This document shows positions 36,127 to 45,346 of a DNA stretch of 64,000 bases, piece after piece. Each line of letters begins with the position of its first letter. Position 1 is the first letter of the stretch. The DNA comes from Pseudomonadota bacterium (GTDB lineage: Bacteria > Desulfobacterota > Desulfobulbia > Desulfobulbales > Desulfocapsaceae), in contig JAHJKP010000026.1 in the NCBI GenBank assembly GCA_018821985.1, positions 62,001 to 126,000 of the forward strand, read 5' to 3'. Made by a program: the position numbers and the translations under genes. Below the pieces are notes generated by a model that searched no databases, was not told the origin of the DNA, and saw nothing but the letters and a program-made list of their open reading frames with translations.

Positions 36127-36900
36127 ATGACAAAAGTAATAGCCATGGCTGGTAAAGGTGGAACCGGCAAAACAACTACATCCGCCCTGCTGACCAGATA
36201 CCTCCTGCAGAAAAAGATGACCCCTCTCCTTCTAGTCGACGCAGACGCCAACGCCAACCTGAACGAGCTGCTCGGCATGGAGGTGGGCCTCACCCTGGGC
36301 AAGATCAGAAAAGAGCTGAAAGGGGAGCTACCGCCTAACATGAGCCGCGACCAGTTCATGGAACTGAAAATCCACCAGGCCCTGATCGAAGAAATCGGTT
36401 TTGATCTCCTGGTCATGGGCCAACCGGACGGTCCTGGCTGCTACTGCGCCGCCAACCAGTATCTGGCCATGACCATGGACAAACTGGCGGAGAACTATCG
36501 CTATATCATCGTCGATAATGAGGCCGGCATGGAACATCTGAGCCGGATGAATCTACGCACCATCGACTACCTCTTTATCACCTCCGATCCCTCAGCACGA
36601 GGTATTCTGACCGCCAAGCGCATCTCAGATATCACCACCCCCTTGGGACTGGATGTTAAACATCAATACCTGTTGATCAATCGCGCGCCCCAACCTGTGC
36701 CAAGCCTACTCCAGGAAAAGATTAATGCAGCAATTATGGAAACAGGCATGACCTTGGGCGGCATCATCCCAACCAGTAACGACCTGATTCATCAGGAATT
36801 GAGTGGTGAATCATACCTCAAACTGAGCGATGACACCGAGATCATTCAAACCACAACCGCTCTTTTTGATACAATCTTTGCAATGGAAAACAGGCAATGA
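36127..36900 (+). CDS. CooC/AcsF-type ATPase
   Basis: A 257-residue MinD/ParA-fold ATPase. The deviant Walker A KGGTGKTTT lies at residues 10-18, and LLLVDADANANL follows. The CxC pair Cys105/Cys107 (DGPGCYCAANQYL) is the feature of CooC proteins, which insert nickel into CO dehydrogenase. No CO dehydrogenase gene is in the window; instead the gene precedes ftsE by about 40 bp in what looks like one operon. A nickel role is therefore family knowledge only, and a different client is possible. Confidence 0.85.
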   Translation: MTKVIAMAGKGGTGKTTTSALLTRYLLQKKMTPLLLVDADANANLNELLGMEVGLTLGKIRKELKGELPPNMSRDQFMELKIHQALIEEIGFDLLVMGQPDGPGCYCAANQYLAMTMDKLAENYRYIIVDNEAGMEHLSRMNLRTIDYLFITSDPSARGILTAKRISDITTPLGLDVKHQYLLINRAPQPVPSLLQEKINAAIMETGMTLGGIIPTSNDLIHQELSGESYLKLSDDTEIIQTTTALFDTIFAMENRQ

Positions 36901-36940
36901 TCTGCTTTCAATTGCTCATCGCTCCCCACAAATAAACGCC

Positions 36941-37648
36941 ATGACCGAAGCCACTGTTTCCTCCCGCACCGCCATGATCGAAGTGATCAAGGTCTCCAAG
37001 AGCTATCCGCCAAATGTGACGGCACTGACCGATATCTCTGTCTCCATTGCCGGTGGAGAGATGTTCTTCCTCATCGGCAGGAGCGGCGCGGGCAAGACCA
37101 CCCTGCTCAAATTACTCTCCAACATGGACAAACCCAGCACGGGACTGATTGAGGTCGCGGGCATGAACATCCACCAGGTCACCGGCAACAAACTGGCAAA
37201 GCTGCGGCAGAAAGTGGGAATGGCCTACCAGGATTTCCGGCTGCTCACCGACCGGACAGTGGCGGAAAATATCGCTATCTCCATGGAGGTCTCCTACAAA
37301 AAACCACAGATCATCCGCAGCCGGGTCAGGAACCTGCTCGCCCAACTGCAGCTCGAAGATAAATACGATATCCTGACCGGCGACCTCTCCCGTGGGGAAC
37401 AACAGCGCGTGGCCCTGGCCAGAGCGGTTGCCAATTCCCCCACTCTGATCCTGGTCGATGAACCAACCGGTAACCTGGATGCTACCAGCACTGCCCAGGT
37501 CATGGAACTGCTGACCAGATGCAGCAATTCCGGCGCCACCATCGTCATCGCCACTCATGACGAAACCCTCTACCGCCACTCCACCCATCGTGTCATGAAA
37601 CTCCATTACGGGAAACTAGCATCACTGACCAGAGGTGACGAGATATGA
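36941..37648 (+). CDS. ftsE: Cell-division ABC transporter ATPase FtsE
   Basis: The cytoplasmic ATPase that, with FtsX, signals through EnvC-like proteins to septal amidases. Walker A is GRSGAGKTTL, Walker B is LILVDEPTGNLD, and the Q-loop is AYQDFRLL. The signature reads LSRGEQQRVALARA, with Arg in place of the usual first Gly. The ATG at 36941 is chosen; one at 36974 (MIEVIKVSKSYP) is also plausible, and earlier in-frame codons overlap the upstream gene. It overlaps ftsX by 4 bp. Confidence 0.92.
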   Translation: MTEATVSSRTAMIEVIKVSKSYPPNVTALTDISVSIAGGEMFFLIGRSGAGKTTLLKLLSNMDKPSTGLIEVAGMNIHQVTGNKLAKLRQKVGMAYQDFRLLTDRTVAENIAISMEVSYKKPQIIRSRVRNLLAQLQLEDKYDILTGDLSRGEQQRVALARAVANSPTLILVDEPTGNLDATSTAQVMELLTRCSNSGATIVIATHDETLYRHSTHRVMKLHYGKLASLTRGDEI

Positions 37649-38535
37649 ATTTCTGGTTTTCCGTCTTCCGGCAGACAGGACGTAACCTGCGACAGACATG
37701 GACAACCCAGTTCATGACCTGCCTGACGGTCAGCCTCTCTGTGCTTATTTTTTCTTTTTTTTATCTGATCTACCTCAACATGCTGAACGCCGGAGACAAG
37801 GTAAGCGATGACCTGCGCCTTGTCGTCTATTTAGAAGAAGAGCCCGGTCCTGAGATGCAGGAACAACTTCGCCTCAAGATCACCCAGTTCGACCAGGTGC
37901 AGGAAATAAAATTTATCTCCAAGGCAGAAGCCTACACACGTTTTGCCAGTGAGCTTGGCGACGACAACCGTGATGTCCTCACCGACATGCCCACCGACTT
38001 CCTGCCCGCCTCAATAGAGGTGACTCCCTTGAGGAGTCTGCGCAGTCTCAGCCAGATCAAGCTCTTTTCTGAATACCTGGCCACAATACCTGGCAGCCAG
38101 AAGGTGCAATACGGCCAGAAATGGGTGGAGCGTTTTTACTATTTCACCCAACTGCTCTCCATTGTCGTGCTCCTCAGCGGCTTCCTGCTCATTCTGACCG
38201 CCACCTTCATGGTTGCATCCACCATCCGCCTGACCATCTTCGGCCGACAGGAAGAGCTGGAGCTCCTGAAACTGGTTGGTGCGACTAACAACTACATCCG
38301 CACCCCCTTTCTCCTGGAAGGAATACTCCTGGGCCTCATAGGCTCCCTTCTGGGTCTGGCCTCACTTTACACACTTTTTCAATGGACATTACGCCATTTC
38401 TCGGGAGCAGGTTTTCTTGATCTCTTCACCTTCACCTTTTTTCCGCCGGGAATCATCTGTACCATTGTTATTTTATCCATTGTTCTCTGCACCGCAGGCA
38501 GCTACACATCCATGCAAAAGTTCTTGCGTATCTGA
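37645..38535 (+). CDS. ftsX: Cell-division membrane protein FtsX
   Basis: A 296-residue permease-like protein with four membrane helices (about 20-48, 168-195, 222-250, 262-290). A periplasmic domain lies after the first helix (VVYLEEEPGPEMQEQLR). EELELLKLVGATNNYIRTPF in the cytoplasmic loop is the FtsX signature. It partners FtsE and, through the periplasmic domain, the EnvC-like protein encoded next. Confidence 0.94.
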   Translation: MNFWFSVFRQTGRNLRQTWTTQFMTCLTVSLSVLIFSFFYLIYLNMLNAGDKVSDDLRLVVYLEEEPGPEMQEQLRLKITQFDQVQEIKFISKAEAYTRFASELGDDNRDVLTDMPTDFLPASIEVTPLRSLRSLSQIKLFSEYLATIPGSQKVQYGQKWVERFYYFTQLLSIVVLLSGFLLILTATFMVASTIRLTIFGRQEELELLKLVGATNNYIRTPFLLEGILLGLIGSLLGLASLYTLFQWTLRHFSGAGFLDLFTFTFFPPGIICTIVILSIVLCTAGSYTSMQKFLRI

Positions 38536-38554
38536 CGCCTTCCTAGAATCCAGG

Positions 38555-39811
38555 ATGAAGACAACCCAAACTGCCAATAACTGCTGTTCCTCCAGCCAGG
38601 TATTACGCCAAGGAATAAAATCATTTTATTGTTCTGTCATCCTCAGCCTTGCGCTCCTGAGTTTTCTCACTGCAGGGGGAGCCAAGGCCACAGACTTGAA
38701 GGCTGAGAAAGAGGCCATTGAACACAAGATCGAAAGCCAGAGCATCTCAATCAGTCAATTACAACAAGGACTGAAACGCCAACAGGAACAAATTCTTGAA
38801 GCCATAAATCAGGAAAGGAATCTGCTGACCGAGCTTGAAGCCATTGACATGAACCTTCTGGAAAAGATTGCCAGACTGCATACCCTGGAAGACTCCATGA
38901 CCACTCAGCAGGAACTGATCACTGCCAAGGAAAGAGAGATAAATACCATCCAGGTTGAAAAACAAAAGGCCCAGACTCACCTACAGAAACGAATCACGGC
39001 CTACTACAAAACAGGAAAGATCGGAGTGATCAATGTGGCCTTTTCGGCTGACACCTTGCCGAAGCTGCTCAGTATCCACGACTCTTTCAGTTCTTTGATC
39101 CAGTATGACCAGGACATCATGCAGCAATATCGAAAAACCATTGAAGAGCTGGAACAGACAAAGAAGGCCCTGACCCTGGAAAAAAATCTGCTCACCAACT
39201 TTATCAACCAGGCCAGCCAGGAGAAAGAAGCTATCCAGCAGACCCGCCAGGAAAAAAATGAGCTGCTGGCCCAGATTCGCACCCAGACAAAACTACATGA
39301 GCAGGCATCACAAGAGATTGAGAAGGCAGCCGGAGACTTATCGGCCCAGCTTGCAGTCATGAAAGAGAAAAAAGCGATCCTCAGCCAGGGATTTCTCATG
39401 AACAAGGGCAAGCTACCGGCTCCGGTGAGCGGAAGAGTGCTTACCCTTTATGGACAATCCACGAAAAACAAGATGGGAGTTGAAGGTGTATCTGCCGGTA
39501 TTGCCATTGAGGCCCCTGATGGCACAAAGGTCAAAGCGATATTTGAGGGCACCATCCTCTACGCCGGCTATCTTCGCGGATACGGCAATACAATCATCAT
39601 CGACCATGGATTCCAATATTATACCGTTGTCTCCAGAATAGAAAAACTCTTGAAAGAAGAAGGCGATATGGTTAAGGCAGGAGAGGACATTGGGGTTATG
39701 GGTGAGACAGCCACCCTGGTGGATGAAGGGTTGTACTTTGAAATCCGCCATGCCGCTGAGACAGAGGACCCACTGTTCTGGCTGGACAAAAATAAACTTT
39801 CCCTCCCCTGA
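38555..39811 (+). CDS. envC: EnvC-like murein hydrolase activator
   Basis: About 418 residues: a signal peptide (ends near GGAKAT), a long coiled coil (about 50-290), then a LytM/M23-like domain (about 300-418). The LytM zinc ligands appear lost: the first His/Asp region reads KNKMGVEGVSAGIA, and the usual His of the final motif is absent in the SRIEKLL region, while YGNTIIIDHG and GLYFEIRH persist. That fits EnvC, which activates amidases without being an enzyme. An earlier in-frame start overlaps ftsX and is not favoured. Confidence 0.88.
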   Translation: MKTTQTANNCCSSSQVLRQGIKSFYCSVILSLALLSFLTAGGAKATDLKAEKEAIEHKIESQSISISQLQQGLKRQQEQILEAINQERNLLTELEAIDMNLLEKIARLHTLEDSMTTQQELITAKEREINTIQVEKQKAQTHLQKRITAYYKTGKIGVINVAFSADTLPKLLSIHDSFSSLIQYDQDIMQQYRKTIEELEQTKKALTLEKNLLTNFINQASQEKEAIQQTRQEKNELLAQIRTQTKLHEQASQEIEKAAGDLSAQLAVMKEKKAILSQGFLMNKGKLPAPVSGRVLTLYGQSTKNKMGVEGVSAGIAIEAPDGTKVKAIFEGTILYAGYLRGYGNTIIIDHGFQYYTVVSRIEKLLKEEGDMVKAGEDIGVMGETATLVDEGLYFEIRHAAETEDPLFWLDKNKLSLP

Positions 39812-39941
39812 CACAGCACATTTAAATGATTATTATTCATATAATTAAAACGGACCCTACTACCCTGAATTATGACAATAAATTTTAAATCAGTGCCAGA
39901 CGTACAACTAAACCTTAAAACATATTTTTAAAAAAAACGAT

Positions 39942-41354
39942 ATGCACCGACCAATCAGCTCTCTGCTCCGTTATGGAATCCTGACCCTTCTCACCTTCTG
40001 CCTGCCCCTTCAGATCCATGCCGAGATCTCAGAGGGAGAACGGCAGTCCACCTACCAGCAGCTTGAGACTTTTGCCAATGTCTTGAGCATCCTGCAAGAA
40101 AATTATGTGGATGAGATTGATGCCAGGAAGGTTATGGAAGGAGCCATCAGCGGCATGCTGCTCTCCCTGGACCCTCATTCATCCTATCTCAAGCCTGAAG
40201 ATTTTAAGGAATTGCAGGAAGAGACAGAAGGAAGCTTCAGCGGCATCGGCATAGAGGTTTCCATTGAGGAGGGGATTCTCACCGTGGTTTCTCCTATTGA
40301 AGAGACTCCGGCAGACCGGGCCGGCCTGAAGGCAAAAGACCTGATCATCAAGATCGATGGCGAACCTACCCAAAGTATGAGCCCCATGGATGCCATCAAA
40401 AAATTACGGGGGCCGGAAGGGACAAAAGTCATCCTTGCCATTCATCGTGAAGGCTGGGAAGAGCTGAAGGATTTTACCCTGACCCGTGCCACCATTCCCT
40501 TACACAGCGTCAAAGACAACTTCCTGGAGCCGGGACTGGCCTATATCCGCATCACCAATTTCCAGAGCCAGACCACAAAAGAGGTCAAAGAGGCTTTGCA
40601 GAAACTTCAGAAAGAACACCCTATAAACGGACTGATTCTTGACCTGCGCAACAATCCCGGTGGCCTGCTCGATCAGGCTGTCTCAGTCACGGATATCTTC
40701 CTGGATGAAGGGCTGGTGGTCTATACTAAAGGACGGGTCAGAGAACAGAACATGACTTTCCAGGCCCACAGCAATGGCGGTAAAAACCTTTTTCCCCTGG
40801 TCGTTCTCGTCAATGAAGGCTCAGCCAGCGCCTCCGAGATCGTGACCGGCGCCATTCAGGATCACAAACGAGGCATTATTGTCGGAGTCAAAACCTTTGG
40901 CAAAGGCTCTGTGCAGACCATCCTGCCCCTGCCGGAAGGAGCAGGCCTGCGGATGACCACTGCCCGTTACTATACCCCCAACGGCCGCTCCATTCAGGCC
41001 ACCGGAATCACTCCGGATGTTGTGGTTCCCTTTGTCTCAAGCGATGACACAGGCAAGAAAAGCAAAGCGCCTGTTGCCTTAAAAGAGGCTGACCTGAAAA
41101 ACCATATTCCCAATCCGAATCAGGCTCAGGAACCAGATCAGACTTCTGCGCCCCAAACAGAACAAGAGCTGCCCCCCATCCTCCTGAATGAGCCGGATAA
41201 CACTGAGAAACCAGCCAGCGATTCCGAGATCCGGTTGGGAAATGATAACCAGCTTCGCTCAGCCCTGAACATCTTGAAAAGTCTGAAAATTTATTCCACG
41301 GCTAACAATAAAAAGGTACCTGCACAGGAGGGCCCCGTCCCGATAAAGGAATAA
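39942..41354 (+). CDS. C-terminal processing serine protease (S41 family)
   Basis: A 470-residue exported protease with an N-terminal signal sequence ending near QIHA. A PDZ domain spans about 90-170 (FSGIGIEVSIEEGILTV). The catalytic Ser lies in NEGSASASEIVTGA and the Lys in KTFGKGSVQTI. It cleaves periplasmic substrates from the C terminus. The last 100 residues are Pro/Glu-rich and probably disordered. It follows the EnvC-like gene, consistent with control of peptidoglycan hydrolases. Confidence 0.93.
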   Translation: MHRPISSLLRYGILTLLTFCLPLQIHAEISEGERQSTYQQLETFANVLSILQENYVDEIDARKVMEGAISGMLLSLDPHSSYLKPEDFKELQEETEGSFSGIGIEVSIEEGILTVVSPIEETPADRAGLKAKDLIIKIDGEPTQSMSPMDAIKKLRGPEGTKVILAIHREGWEELKDFTLTRATIPLHSVKDNFLEPGLAYIRITNFQSQTTKEVKEALQKLQKEHPINGLILDLRNNPGGLLDQAVSVTDIFLDEGLVVYTKGRVREQNMTFQAHSNGGKNLFPLVVLVNEGSASASEIVTGAIQDHKRGIIVGVKTFGKGSVQTILPLPEGAGLRMTTARYYTPNGRSIQATGITPDVVVPFVSSDDTGKKSKAPVALKEADLKNHIPNPNQAQEPDQTSAPQTEQELPPILLNEPDNTEKPASDSEIRLGNDNQLRSALNILKSLKIYSTANNKKVPAQEGPVPIKE

Positions 41355-41377
41355 TGCCATCCAGGGCCCCTCAGCCA

Positions 41378-42292
41378 TCAGAAGCCCAATTCCTTCAAAA
41401 AGTTCTCGTCATGGGACCAGTTTTTCCGCACCTTGACCCAGAGCTTTAACAGCACCTTCTGATCCAGCAGTTTTTCGATATCCTTACGGGCGGCAATGCC
41501 GATGCTCTTCAGCTTCAGGCCGCCCTTGCCGATAACAATCCCCTTCTGTGATGTCCGCTCCAGCACGATGGTGGCATGGATCGTGATCAGCCCTTTCACT
41601 GGGTCTTCCTTGAACGATTCAATGAGCACGGCCGAGGAGTAAGGCACCTCCTCGCCCGTGAGCAGAAACACCTTCTCCCTGATAATCTCCGCCACCAGAA
41701 AACGCTCCGTGGCATCAGTGGGGATATCCTCAGGATAATAGCGCGGCCCGATGGGCAAAACCTGCAGCAGTTCGGCCAGCAAGCGATCCGTCCCGTCACC
41801 ATGGAGTGCGGAGATGGGAATGACCGCATGAAAAGGAAAAATCTCGGAATAGGCCTGGATCAGGGCCAGCAGCTTTTCCTTGTTCAGCAGATCGACCTTG
41901 TTCAAGACCAGGATCACCGGACAGCTGACCTGCTCCATATATCCGGCCAGCTCCTGCCCCTTCTCCTTCTTCAAGCGATCCGGCAGAGGCAGGGAGACAT
42001 CAATCATGTAGATCACCGCATCCACCCCATGAAGACTGTCCAGAGCAATGCGCACCATCTCCTGATTCAATGGCTCACGGGCCTTATGCAGACCGGGGGT
42101 ATCAAGGAGGACGATCTGATAGCCCTCAGCATTGACAATCCCCAGGATCCGGTTGCGGGTGGTCTGCGGCTTGGGGGTGACGATGGATATCTTCTGCTCC
42201 AGCAGAGCATTCATCAAGGTTGACTTGCCGGCATTGGGAGGGCCGACAATGGCCACCATCCCGGAACGTATTGGTTTATCATCCAAGTTCAT
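41378..42292 (-). CDS. era: GTPase Era
   Basis: A GTPase that helps 30S ribosome maturation, about 304 residues. G1 is GPPNAGKST, G3 is DTPGLHK, G4 is NKVD, and a KH domain follows (GLITIHATIV and KGIVIGKGGLKLKSIG). Two adjacent ATG codons are available; the second (42292) is written here. The gene converges with the S41 protease gene and stands apart from its other common neighbours (rnc, recO). Confidence 0.95.
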   Translation of the reverse strand: MNLDDKPIRSGMVAIVGPPNAGKSTLMNALLEQKISIVTPKPQTTRNRILGIVNAEGYQIVLLDTPGLHKAREPLNQEMVRIALDSLHGVDAVIYMIDVSLPLPDRLKKEKGQELAGYMEQVSCPVILVLNKVDLLNKEKLLALIQAYSEIFPFHAVIPISALHGDGTDRLLAELLQVLPIGPRYYPEDIPTDATERFLVAEIIREKVFLLTGEEVPYSSAVLIESFKEDPVKGLITIHATIVLERTSQKGIVIGKGGLKLKSIGIAARKDIEKLLDQKVLLKLWVKVRKNWSHDENFLKELGF

Positions 42293-42422
42293 CATAACGA
42301 ACTAATTCTCCCATCAACAATAAAGTTAGCGCCCAGAGCGAATAAAAGTGTTCAAAACAACAAACAATACTATAAAGTATCTGGTTCACTTCGTCATTCG
42401 CTTATCACTTTTGGCAAACAAT

Positions 42423-42478
42423 TAAGCAGTTGTAAAAAATAACATGGCCAATGGAATGGCCGGAGCGGCATAAGGGGC
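42423..42478 (+). repeat. Dispersed intergenic repeat, copy B
   Basis: TAAGCAGTTGTAAAAAATAAC (42423-42443) is followed after 22 bases by CGGCATAAGG (from 42466), inside AATGGCCGGAGCGGCATAAGG. The first block recurs at 58834 with one inserted C, and the second resembles 36012-36034. It lies 93 bp upstream of the next start codon, the same distance as copy A. Confidence 0.55.
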
Positions 42479-42570
42479 AGTCAATAAATTTGTATCAAAG
42501 ATCAAGTCAGCTCTTAACGGCCCCGAAACTCTGGACATTCACCATTCAACTTTCACTATTCAACGTTCTC

Positions 42571-44574
42571 ATGACAACAACAGGAAAAATCATCGAATAT
42601 CTGGACGGCGGCAAGTTTATCTGCGCCTTTGTCACCGAGGCCCAGGAGAAACGGCTGCGGCTGATTAATCAAACTGGGCGTGAAATCAACCTGCCCCTCT
42701 CTCGAGTACTGCATATCTCTAAACGTACCCATTCCATGACTGGTGACCGGGAAGAAATGCTCAGACAACTGCAGGAGGCCGCAGACAAACGCAAGTCTTT
42801 AGTGGAGACGATCAATCTTGAGGAGATCTGGGAACTGACAGCGGACGAGGAAACAGCAGCCTTTGAGCCGCTCTTTCTGGCGGAACTGGCCTTTGGCTCT
42901 GAGGCGGACGACAACATGGTGGCAGCATTTATCCGCAGCGTCTTCTCCGACCGATTATACTTCAAGTTCCGGGAAGCAGAGATCCACGCCCACACCAGGG
43001 AACAGGTCGAACAGCTCCGCCTCCAGCACGAAAAGGAGCAGAGTAAACAGGACCTGCTGAGCAATGGCGCCTTAGCCATATCCAGGCTGATGCAGGATGA
43101 AGAAATCGACGCCGGCCTCAAACCCGTCCTTGATCAGTGCCTGTCGGTACTTCAGGACTTCTATCTCTTTGCAGGAGATGCCCCCCAGGCCGCCATGGCC
43201 CGGGAGCTGCTCAAGATGGCAAACCTTCATGATCCCCATGCCCCCTTTCATCTCCTGGTAAAGGCCGGCATCTGGGAGCCCAACGAAAACATCCCCCTGC
43301 TCCGCCAGGAGATTCCCACCACCTTTTCGCTAGCCGCCAGACAGCAGGCCGAGATGCTCCTGCAACAGGGAACATCTGATCTGTTCAGCGATCTGGGCCG
43401 GATTGATCTCACCGCCTTGCAGCCCATGACCATTGATGGCCCTACCACTCTCGACTATGATGACGCCCTGTCCATTACGGAAGAGGATGGCAATTATCTG
43501 GTGGGCGTCCATATCTCCGATGTCGCCCATTATGTCAAACCGGAAGATCCGCTCTTTCAGGAGGCCATGCACCGTGGCACCTCCCTCTATTTTCCGGAAG
43601 GACAGATCCCCATGCTGCCCCGCCATCTCTCCCAGGGGATCTGCAGTCTGATCCAGGATGAGATCCGGGCCACCATCAGCCTGATGATCCTGCTGTCACC
43701 GGAGGCAGAGGTGCTGCGGGTGCGGATCAAGCCTTCCATCATCAAAGTGGCCAGACGTCTCACCTACGAAGAGGCCGACCAGTTGATCGAAAGAAACGAT
43801 TGGGAGCTGCAGACCTTGAACATGCTGCGCATCAAACTGCGCGAGAAACGAGTGGCGGCAGGCGCCCTCCTCCTCCCCTTTCCCGATGTGAATATTTCGG
43901 TCAATGGCAACAACACGGTCCAGGTCACCCTGAGCGACACCGACACCCCGGCCCGCACCCTGGTCTCCGAGATGATGATCCTGGCCAATACCGAGGCGGC
44001 CCGATTTGTTGCCGATCGGATGGCACCAGGACTTTTCCGCGCCCAGGGCCCGCCCCGGAAACGATTGGTGCATGGCCAGGACAACGACCTCTTTCTCAAC
44101 AGCCTGCAACGCAAGCAGCTCTCCCGCGGCGAGCTGCTGACCGAGGCCAAGGCCCACAGCGGACTCGGGGTTGGACAGTACACCACCATCACCTCACCGA
44201 TCAGAAGGCTCCTTGATCTGCTGATGCAGCACCAGCTCCACTCCCTGATCAGACGTGAGGATCTGCGCTTCAATGAAAAGATGTGCAAGGACTTCACCGC
44301 CGTCATCAGCCGGACGCTGTCTTCCGCCAATGCGGTCAAGCAGCAGCGTCATCGCTACTGGCTTCTCAAATACCTTGAGGCCAGAAAAGGGACCAGCATG
44401 AATGCCCTGGTCCTTGATGCCACCCCCAGACGGATCTTCCTCCTGCTCACCGACATCCTGCTGGATATTGACATCCCGGCCCCCGCCGGCCAGATCCCGG
44501 AACCGGGTGCCATGGTGCAGGTAAAAATAGCCAAGGTGGACGCCCTCGATAACAACGTCCGCTTTGAATGGTAG
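42571..44574 (+). CDS. RNase II/RNase R family exoribonuclease
   Basis: A 667-residue 3'-5' exoribonuclease. The RNB catalytic domain begins near residue 300 with TIDGPTTLDYDDALSI, whose Asp cluster binds the metal, and continues with GVHISDVAHYV and TSPIRRLLDLLMQ. The N-terminal 290 residues carry no obvious cold-shock repeats, and the C-terminal S1 part is short, so it differs from classical RNase R. The ATG at 42571 (MTTTGKIIEYL) is preferred over one 40 codons upstream that lies in the repeat. Confidence 0.88.
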   Translation: MTTTGKIIEYLDGGKFICAFVTEAQEKRLRLINQTGREINLPLSRVLHISKRTHSMTGDREEMLRQLQEAADKRKSLVETINLEEIWELTADEETAAFEPLFLAELAFGSEADDNMVAAFIRSVFSDRLYFKFREAEIHAHTREQVEQLRLQHEKEQSKQDLLSNGALAISRLMQDEEIDAGLKPVLDQCLSVLQDFYLFAGDAPQAAMARELLKMANLHDPHAPFHLLVKAGIWEPNENIPLLRQEIPTTFSLAARQQAEMLLQQGTSDLFSDLGRIDLTALQPMTIDGPTTLDYDDALSITEEDGNYLVGVHISDVAHYVKPEDPLFQEAMHRGTSLYFPEGQIPMLPRHLSQGICSLIQDEIRATISLMILLSPEAEVLRVRIKPSIIKVARRLTYEEADQLIERNDWELQTLNMLRIKLREKRVAAGALLLPFPDVNISVNGNNTVQVTLSDTDTPARTLVSEMMILANTEAARFVADRMAPGLFRAQGPPRKRLVHGQDNDLFLNSLQRKQLSRGELLTEAKAHSGLGVGQYTTITSPIRRLLDLLMQHQLHSLIRREDLRFNEKMCKDFTAVISRTLSSANAVKQQRHRYWLLKYLEARKGTSMNALVLDATPRRIFLLLTDILLDIDIPAPAGQIPEPGAMVQVKIAKVDALDNNVRFEW

Positions 44575-44651
44575 GAGATTGGAATAGTTGCCATCTTCCA
44601 TTAACACTGAGAGAGTTTTACAATAATAAAATCAAATAGAATTCCATAACT

Positions 44652-45335
44652 ATGCGCCATCAAGGGAAAATAACAAATTGGAAAGACGACCGAGGTTTTG
44701 GATTCATTTCCCCTAACAATGGTGACAGCCATCAAGTATTCGTTCACATCAAGTCTTTTGCCAACCAACAAAAAAGGCCTATCGGGAACGAAATCGTAAC
44801 CTACACGCTCAAGACCGATGCCAAAGGTCGATCACAGGCCGTTAATGTCTTATTTGACGGAGATCATGTCTTGTTGCCTATTGTATCATGGAGTAGCAAC
44901 GTTCTCCCCATATTGACAGATACCTTTTCCCTCCTACTATCAGTTGCCTTTCTCGTCTTTGTGGCATGGACAGCTTTTACCGGTAAGTTACCGGCTGCTA
45001 TCTTTGGACTTTATTTCATTGCCAGTGCCATCACATTTTTCATCTATGCACTCGACAAATCAGCCGCAAAAAACGATCAATGGCGAACTCAAGAGAGCAC
45101 CTTACACTTTTTCGCATTGGCCGGTGGATGGCCGGGTGCTTTGGCCGCACAAAAGCTACTTCGTCACAAGTCCAAAAAACGGTCTTTTCAAATAGTGTTT
45201 TGGACTACCATGGGTCTTAATTGCGTTACGCTCGAATGCTGGATATTGACGTCCTCAAGTACAGGAGAGCTTCGTTCCCTTCTTGGTACGACATGGTGGG
45301 TGATAAAAGGAATAGTGTTAAATCTTCACCTTTAA
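44652..45335 (+). CDS. Cold-shock domain/DUF1294 membrane protein
   Basis: A 227-residue fusion. Residues 1-70 form a cold-shock domain (GKITNWKDDRGFGFISPN, QVFVHIKSF). Then come two or three hydrophobic helices (about 88-130) and a DUF1294 region (DKSAAKNDQWRTQESTLHF, GGWPGALAAQKLLRHKSKK). The fusion architecture is known but its role is not. The gene is richer in A and T than the ribonuclease gene before it. Confidence 0.88.
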   Translation: MRHQGKITNWKDDRGFGFISPNNGDSHQVFVHIKSFANQQKRPIGNEIVTYTLKTDAKGRSQAVNVLFDGDHVLLPIVSWSSNVLPILTDTFSLLLSVAFLVFVAWTAFTGKLPAAIFGLYFIASAITFFIYALDKSAAKNDQWRTQESTLHFFALAGGWPGALAAQKLLRHKSKKRSFQIVFWTTMGLNCVTLECWILTSSSTGELRSLLGTTWWVIKGIVLNLHL

Positions 45336-45346
45336 GGGAAAAGAAA

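Noticed and set aside
36127-36900. Part of a CO dehydrogenase operon
   Set aside because: No cooS, cooF or acs gene is within the window; only the CooC-type ATPase is seen, so the operon call is not justified.
42455-42478. Sigma-54 promoter in the repeat (TGGCC followed by GGC)
   Set aside because: The GG and GC elements are not at the required 10-bp separation and the consensus TTGC is absent in all copies.
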